Source: JAYQKL01 sp049889535 (GTDB lineage: Bacteria; Pseudomonadota; Alphaproteobacteria; RS24). Taken from it: DNA of 28,191 bases. Where the stretch lies: NCBI GenBank assembly GCA_049889535.1, contig JBMHDF010000007.1:1-28191 (forward strand), written 5' to 3'. Position numbers and translations under genes: made by a program. The notes under the pieces are model-generated. The model was not told the origin of the DNA and did not search any database. It saw nothing but the letters and a program-made list of their open reading frames with translations. Shown here in pieces: positions 24,310 through 28,191 of the stretch. Every line of letters begins with the position of its first letter. The stretch's first letter is position 1.

Positions 24310-24888
24310 ATGAATGAACGTTTAACAAGCGAAAAAGGCTTCAGCCTTATTGAACTTTTGGTCGTTGTTGCCATTATTGGGGTGTTGGCATCCGTTGGTG
24401 TTGTTCAGTATCAAAACTATATTGACAGCACAAAAAAGTCGACTACCGAAGCGAATGCTGAGCAAGTCCACAGATGGTTGCTGACCACACAAGGTGCGCG
24501 TGCTGCTGGTTATGATACATCACCAGCTGAATGCAGCACTTCAAACTTGCCAGCAGATTCATCATCTGCCAGCGCAATAGGTAGCGGCAATTGCTTCAAC
24601 CTGCATAATACTGATACTGGTATTGCTGGTTCTGGTGGGCCATTTGAGAATTTCAAAAATGCTTATGACTCAAACCAAACTGGTGAAGCTGTGGTTCACG
24701 CAACTGACAGCACATCAGCCGTCACAACCGGCACAAGTGCATGTAGTGTGCTTGGCGCAAATGTAAGCTTGGGTGACATTATTGTTCGTGTCTCAGGCAC
24801 TATTGATCATATCGACGTGTATTATTGTTCAAAAGAAGATGCAGGCAATCGCTTGCAGCAAGTGAACAGCACGGTCACAGATTGGTAG
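24310..24888 (+). CDS. pilA: Type IV pilin precursor, probable major pilin
   Basis: A 192-residue prepilin. The short basic leader MNERLTSEKG ends at the prepilin peptidase site; the mature protein starts FSLIELLVVVAIIGVLASVG, with the required Glu5. After the N-terminal helix come about 130 residues with four cysteines (75, 95, 145, 173), enough for two disulfides, and two Ser/Thr-rich stretches (79-92 and 132-144). The start at 24310 is chosen over an in-frame ATG at 24250 because of the AAGGAG site and the normal leader length. Strong ribosome site, leader hairpin and own terminator point to high expression. The next gene may glycosylate it. Confidence 0.92.
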   Translation: MNERLTSEKGFSLIELLVVVAIIGVLASVGVVQYQNYIDSTKKSTTEANAEQVHRWLLTTQGARAAGYDTSPAECSTSNLPADSSSASAIGSGNCFNLHNTDTGIAGSGGPFENFKNAYDSNQTGEAVVHATDSTSAVTTGTSACSVLGANVSLGDIIVRVSGTIDHIDVYYCSKEDAGNRLQQVNSTVTDW

Positions 24889-24904
24889 AATCTCATATAT
24901 CAAG

Positions 24905-24935
24905 AAAAGGTGCGGGTTTCTCCGCACCTTTTTTT
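24905..24935 (+). terminator. Intrinsic terminator of the pilin gene
   Basis: Stem AAAAGGTGCGG / CCGCACCTTTT with a 6-base loop (GTTTCT) and seven T at the 3' side. It directly precedes the start of the next gene, so that gene depends on read-through or a promoter hidden in this stretch. Confidence 0.93.
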
Positions 24936-24958
24936 ATGCCTAAATTTTGCGCGCTATC

Positions 24959-26743
24959 ATGTCCTTATTGTGTATCCTCAATCGTACCCCGCCGCTTTTT
25001 CTGATTTGTGGTCTGTATTTTGCGGGGCTTTTTCATGTTCATTTTATGAGCGTGGGTGGGGATTTTAACTCCAGAAACATATTTGGCTGGATAACACTGG
25101 CACTGGGCAATCTTTTATTATGGTGGCGCCCTTTTAAAACAAATCAGATGAGCAAGCCGCGATATTTTATATTGGCTTTTCTGCTTCCGGTTTTGTTTCT
25201 TACTCTCTGGCTTTTGCCGTTTTTCTCTCCAAACATAGCCAATACACTCACCCCGCAAATCTATTATATATTCCCGTTTTTATTGCTGTTTTTTGGGATG
25301 TTTATTTTGGGTGGATTACAAGCGCCGCTATCTAACAGACAGTGGCGTACGCTTTTGTTACTGATAGGCTTTGCGGTATTGCCACAAACCCTGCAAGTGT
25401 TTTTTAAGTTTCTTAATCTTGACCTCACGCTTCTTTATCGTGTTTTTCCATCTATTATTTTTCGCGATTATCTGGGGTTTTCACAGGAAAATCTTATGGG
25501 GTCGTTCCTGGCCTCTCTGATAGGTTTGTTTGGGTGGGCGGTTTATCGTTTATGTGATGCTGGGGTAGGGGATAAACGCGCCCGTGGTTTCTTTTATGGC
25601 CTGTCCTTTATTTATGCGTTTTTGATTTTCTTTAATGGGTCAAAACTTGCCGTGCTGGGTTTGTTGCTCATGATGGCGATGTTTTGGGCATATGTCCTCT
25701 GGCAAGGCGGCGCATGGCGTTATGTCGTGAATTGGTCATTGATGATTGGGCTGGCTTTTTTATGTAAAAGCTTTGTGCCTTTTTTATTTTCAGACGTGGC
25801 TGGCGTAACTCAGGGTTGGGATGTGCAAGGCTCATCTGTTCAGCTAAGGCTGGATATGTGGTATGTAAGCTGGCTGGCTTTTCTTGATGCGCCGTATTTT
25901 GGGCATGGTATTGGCTCATTTTTTCATATCTATATGGATAAATATGCAGCATTAGGCCCCGATAGCGGGATTTCTTTCAAAGAAAATTTGTCTAACCCGC
26001 ATAATTTAATCATTTTATTGTTGGTTGAGGCTGGGTTGATTGGCACTGTTCTCATTTTAATGCCCTATATTGCGCTTATGATTTATTTGGTCTGGCGCAA
26101 TCCCAGACTGTTTATACTGCCCATTCTGCTTGGCCCGATTCTTGTTCATTGCCTGTTGGAATATCCTTATTTTTCTTCATCAAGCCATTACTTGATTTTT
26201 GCGCTCACCTGTTTGGCAATACTGCATTATTATGGCGGGCCTGAAAATAAGGTGGTGTTCAGTCATAAAAAGCTCATGTTTCAGTCAGGGTTTATTAAGA
26301 ACTTGATGGCTGGCTTAGGGGTTGGGGTCATTATTGTTTTCTGTTTTTTTGCTGTGCCAGCGAGTTGGCAAGACCGAACAGGTGCAATTCGATTTCATAT
26401 GATGCAGAGCAAATCAACTTTTGAAATTCTGGCGCGGCGGTTTCAGCATTCAGATATGAAACATTCACTCATTGGTCCGCGTCAAACCACTTTAACTGTT
26501 CTTTATTTGATGCAAAGAGCAATTGAAGAAAATGAAAAGGATTTGCTCAAAACAGTTTTGTTGCCAATTTATGAGGAAAAAGTGAAGCCTTTTTATTCAT
26601 CGTCAAAATTGTGGCATATCGAATTTGATGCTTTAGTTTTGCTTTCAGATGAAAGTAAAATACAAGCATTGATTGACTATGTGCGCCCCTATCGGCCAAA
26701 ATTATCTGAAGAGTTTGAGGCGAAATTAAGCTTGCGGCAATAA
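24959..26743 (+). CDS. PglL/TfpO-like O-oligosaccharyltransferase (Wzy/WaaL superfamily)
   Basis: A 594-residue polytopic membrane protein with about ten or more hydrophobic segments up to residue 468 and a soluble C-terminal part (470-594). The Wzy_C-type core shows GHGIGSFF at 315-322 and SNPHNLIILLLVEAGLIG at 345-362. HCLLEYPYF at 397-405 resembles the 'H..vEyP' segment of pilin O-glycosyltransferases. These enzymes move a lipid-linked glycan onto Ser/Thr of pilins in the periplasm. The position straight after the pilin supports this; an O-antigen ligase or polymerase is the alternative. The start is uncertain: ATG 24959 has no ribosome site, TTG 24947 is in frame, and a terminator lies just before. 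Confidence 0.75.
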   Translation: MSLLCILNRTPPLFLICGLYFAGLFHVHFMSVGGDFNSRNIFGWITLALGNLLLWWRPFKTNQMSKPRYFILAFLLPVLFLTLWLLPFFSPNIANTLTPQIYYIFPFLLLFFGMFILGGLQAPLSNRQWRTLLLLIGFAVLPQTLQVFFKFLNLDLTLLYRVFPSIIFRDYLGFSQENLMGSFLASLIGLFGWAVYRLCDAGVGDKRARGFFYGLSFIYAFLIFFNGSKLAVLGLLLMMAMFWAYVLWQGGAWRYVVNWSLMIGLAFLCKSFVPFLFSDVAGVTQGWDVQGSSVQLRLDMWYVSWLAFLDAPYFGHGIGSFFHIYMDKYAALGPDSGISFKENLSNPHNLIILLLVEAGLIGTVLILMPYIALMIYLVWRNPRLFILPILLGPILVHCLLEYPYFSSSSHYLIFALTCLAILHYYGGPENKVVFSHKKLMFQSGFIKNLMAGLGVGVIIVFCFFAVPASWQDRTGAIRFHMMQSKSTFEILARRFQHSDMKHSLIGPRQTTLTVLYLMQRAIEENEKDLLKTVLLPIYEEKVKPFYSSSKLWHIEFDALVLLSDESKIQALIDYVRPYRPKLSEEFEAKLSLRQ

Positions 26744-26763
26744 GTGATTTATTGTCCCGATAT

Positions 26764-27804
26764 TTAGGACTCGTCTTCCTCTTCAATCAGGTTTTGCTTG
26801 GCAAGCTCTTCAATATATTTTTCCATTGTTATCATGCCAAATTGCGCGCCTGTCTGCATGGCTGTGTTTATTTGAACAATTTTATTTTCTCTGATGAGAT
26901 TGCGCACCGCAGGCACGCAAACCATCACTTCAAAGGCACCAATCCGCCCGCCGCCTTTACGCTTTAATAATTGTTGAGTCATCACCAATTGCAGTGATTG
27001 CGACAGCTGAGAACGCGCTTGCGCTTGCTCTTCAGCCGGAAACACATCAATAATTCGGTTAATCGTTTCAGGCGCGCCCGATGTATGCAAAGTACCAAAT
27101 ACCAAATGGCCAGTTTCTGCCGCTGTGAGCGCCATAGAGACGGTTTCATAATCGCGCAATTCCCCAAGCAGAATAATGTCGGGGTCTTGGCGCAATGCGC
27201 CTTTAAGTGCGCTGGCAAAACTTTTCGTATCGCGCCCAACTTCGCGTTGGGAAATGATGCTTTTGATTGGTTTATGAACAAATTCTACAGGGTCCTCAAT
27301 CGTGATAATATTTTCTGACCGTTCACGATTAATCTTATCGACCATGCTGGCAAGCGAGGTGGATTTACCAGAACCTGTTTGCCCCGTGACCAGAACAAGA
27401 CCGGCTTTTTCTTTTAAGATTTGATGCACAGCGGGTGGCAAACCCAATTGGTCAATATTGGGAACCTCAGTCACAATGGTGCGTAACACCATTGCCCAGC
27501 CTTTCATGGTGCGATAGCCATTGGCCCGAAAGCGTTGCTCGCCAACCACAATGGCAAAGTCAACATCATTGGTTTCGCAAAACTCATGATAAAGTTTTTC
27601 TCCCAATTCTTTTTGAAAGACCTCATCGAGCATGTCATGGGTGATGATATAGTCATCAAATAATTTAATATCGCCATTGGCTCGAACCGCGAGCGGATCG
27701 CCAGCGCGCATATGAAAATCTGAAATGCGATATTGTGAAGGCAGTTCTTCGAGTATTTTGTAAACAAGATTATCAGACATTGGACGCAACGACTTTACTT
27801 TCAT
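26764..27804 (-). CDS. pilT: Type IV pilus retraction ATPase PilT
   Basis: Hexameric ATPase of 346 residues that depolymerises the pilus for twitching or DNA uptake. Walker A GQTGSGKS is at 141-148, the Asp box IEDPVEF at 169-175, Walker B IILLGELRD at 210-218 and the His box HLVFGTLHT at 233-241. The PilT-specific AVRNLIREN at 299-307 is followed by AMQTG. It lacks the zinc cysteines of PilB. Two starts are possible, ATG at 27804 and ATG at 27780; neither has a good ribosome site. It converges with the glycosyltransferase gene (20-base gap) and is divergent from the prepilin peptidase. It shows that the system is a retractile type IVa pilus rather than a type II secretion system. Confidence 0.95.
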   Translation of the reverse strand: MKVKSLRPMSDNLVYKILEELPSQYRISDFHMRAGDPLAVRANGDIKLFDDYIITHDMLDEVFQKELGEKLYHEFCETNDVDFAIVVGEQRFRANGYRTMKGWAMVLRTIVTEVPNIDQLGLPPAVHQILKEKAGLVLVTGQTGSGKSTSLASMVDKINRERSENIITIEDPVEFVHKPIKSIISQREVGRDTKSFASALKGALRQDPDIILLGELRDYETVSMALTAAETGHLVFGTLHTSGAPETINRIIDVFPAEEQAQARSQLSQSLQLVMTQQLLKRKGGGRIGAFEVMVCVPAVRNLIRENKIVQINTAMQTGAQFGMITMEKYIEELAKQNLIEEEDES

Positions 27805-27884
27805 TAGCCCAAAATGGGCAAGATATGTATACTAACATCTTAACGCTTTATGCGGCAGACTGCCAGTCATCAGAGGTAGGAATT

Positions 27885-28191
27885 GTGTTTTTTGACGAGA
27901 GCCAGTTGTTCTTAAACATCATGATATTTGTGCTTGGGCTTTGTTTGGGCAGTTTTATTAATGTGGTGGCTTTGCGCTATGTGCGTGGGCAGGACTGGAT
28001 TTACCAGCCATCAGCTTGTTATGCCTGTGGGCAGAAATTAGCCTGGTACCAAAACCTGCCTATTTTCGGGTGGTTGCATCATTGGGGCAAGGCGGGGTGT
28101 TGTGGCGCGCAATTGCCGAAGCGCTATTTATTTGTTGAGTTGGCCTGTGGGGGCATAGCGGTGGTGAGTTTATTGGTTTTGGGACCAGAAA
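27885..28191 (+). CDS. pilD: Prepilin peptidase PilD, N-terminal part (cut by window end)
   Basis: Bifunctional aspartic protease and N-methyltransferase that processes type IV prepilins; only the first 102 codons are in the window. A membrane segment contains GLCLGSFINVVALRY, the conserved GSFLNVV signature. The cytoplasmic domain has Cys-x2-Cys (ACYACGQKL), then QNLPIFGWL, GCCGAQL and KRYLFVEL, matching the DiS_P_DiS domain, though the second cysteine pair is adjacent instead of C-x2-C. The GTG start follows AGAGGTAGG at 27872-27880 and gives the usual short N-terminus; ATG 27825 is an in-frame alternative adding 20 residues. The catalytic aspartates would lie beyond the window. Confidence 0.88.
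   Translation, partial: MFFDESQLFLNIMIFVLGLCLGSFINVVALRYVRGQDWIYQPSACYACGQKLAWYQNLPIFGWLHHWGKAGCCGAQLPKRYLFVELACGGIAVVSLLVLGPE

Overview
The window looks like chromosomal DNA from a marine-type alphaproteobacterium. Base composition is moderate, AT-leaning in spacers and rich in GCG/CGC codons. The evidence for the lineage is a complete valine-degradation operon, a holin of the gene-transfer-agent (GTA) type and a MoxR/DUF58/transglutaminase triad. A SAR116-like lineage is a guess, not shown by the sequence. No rRNA, tRNA, CRISPR array, insertion sequence or integrase was seen. No gene-free stretch exceeds 300 bases; the longest spacers (about 120-230 bases) are described under their own entries or the neighbouring gene.

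Left part (1-9190, all + strand): catabolism. The end of a short-chain dehydrogenase, a soluble cytochrome P450 and an acyl-CoA ligase form one oxidation/activation set of unknown substrate. A spacer then leads into a five-gene operon: mmsA, enoyl-CoA hydratase, acyl-CoA dehydrogenase, 3-hydroxyisobutyryl-CoA hydrolase and mmsB. Together these cover every step from isobutyryl-CoA to propionyl-CoA. The operon ends in a hairpin that can serve both strands.

Junction (9190-10412): a small two-segment membrane protein on the minus strand lies opposite a GTA-holin-like membrane protein on the plus strand.

Pilus part (10413-17711, + strand): the inner-membrane core of a type IV pilus machine in an unusual form. 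It consists of a PilM-PilN fusion, a PilO-like protein with a 200-residue acidic cytoplasmic extension, a secreted LysM protein with SPOR-like and PilP-like stretches, the assembly ATPase PilB and the platform protein PilC. The same machine resumes at 24310-28191 with a type IV pilin, a PglL/TfpO-like oligosaccharyltransferase, the retraction ATPase PilT (minus strand) and the start of the prepilin peptidase PilD, cut by the window end. No secretin (PilQ) is present.

Between the two pilus blocks (17718-24161) lie a small four-cysteine protein, a MoxR ATPase / DUF58 / TgpA-like transglutaminase operon and, converging on it, a minus-strand partner-switching module (STAS protein, GAF-PP2C phosphatase, RsbW-like kinase). 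The most notable content is the derived PilMNO(P) alignment complex and the neighbouring pilin, glycosyltransferase and partner-switching genes.
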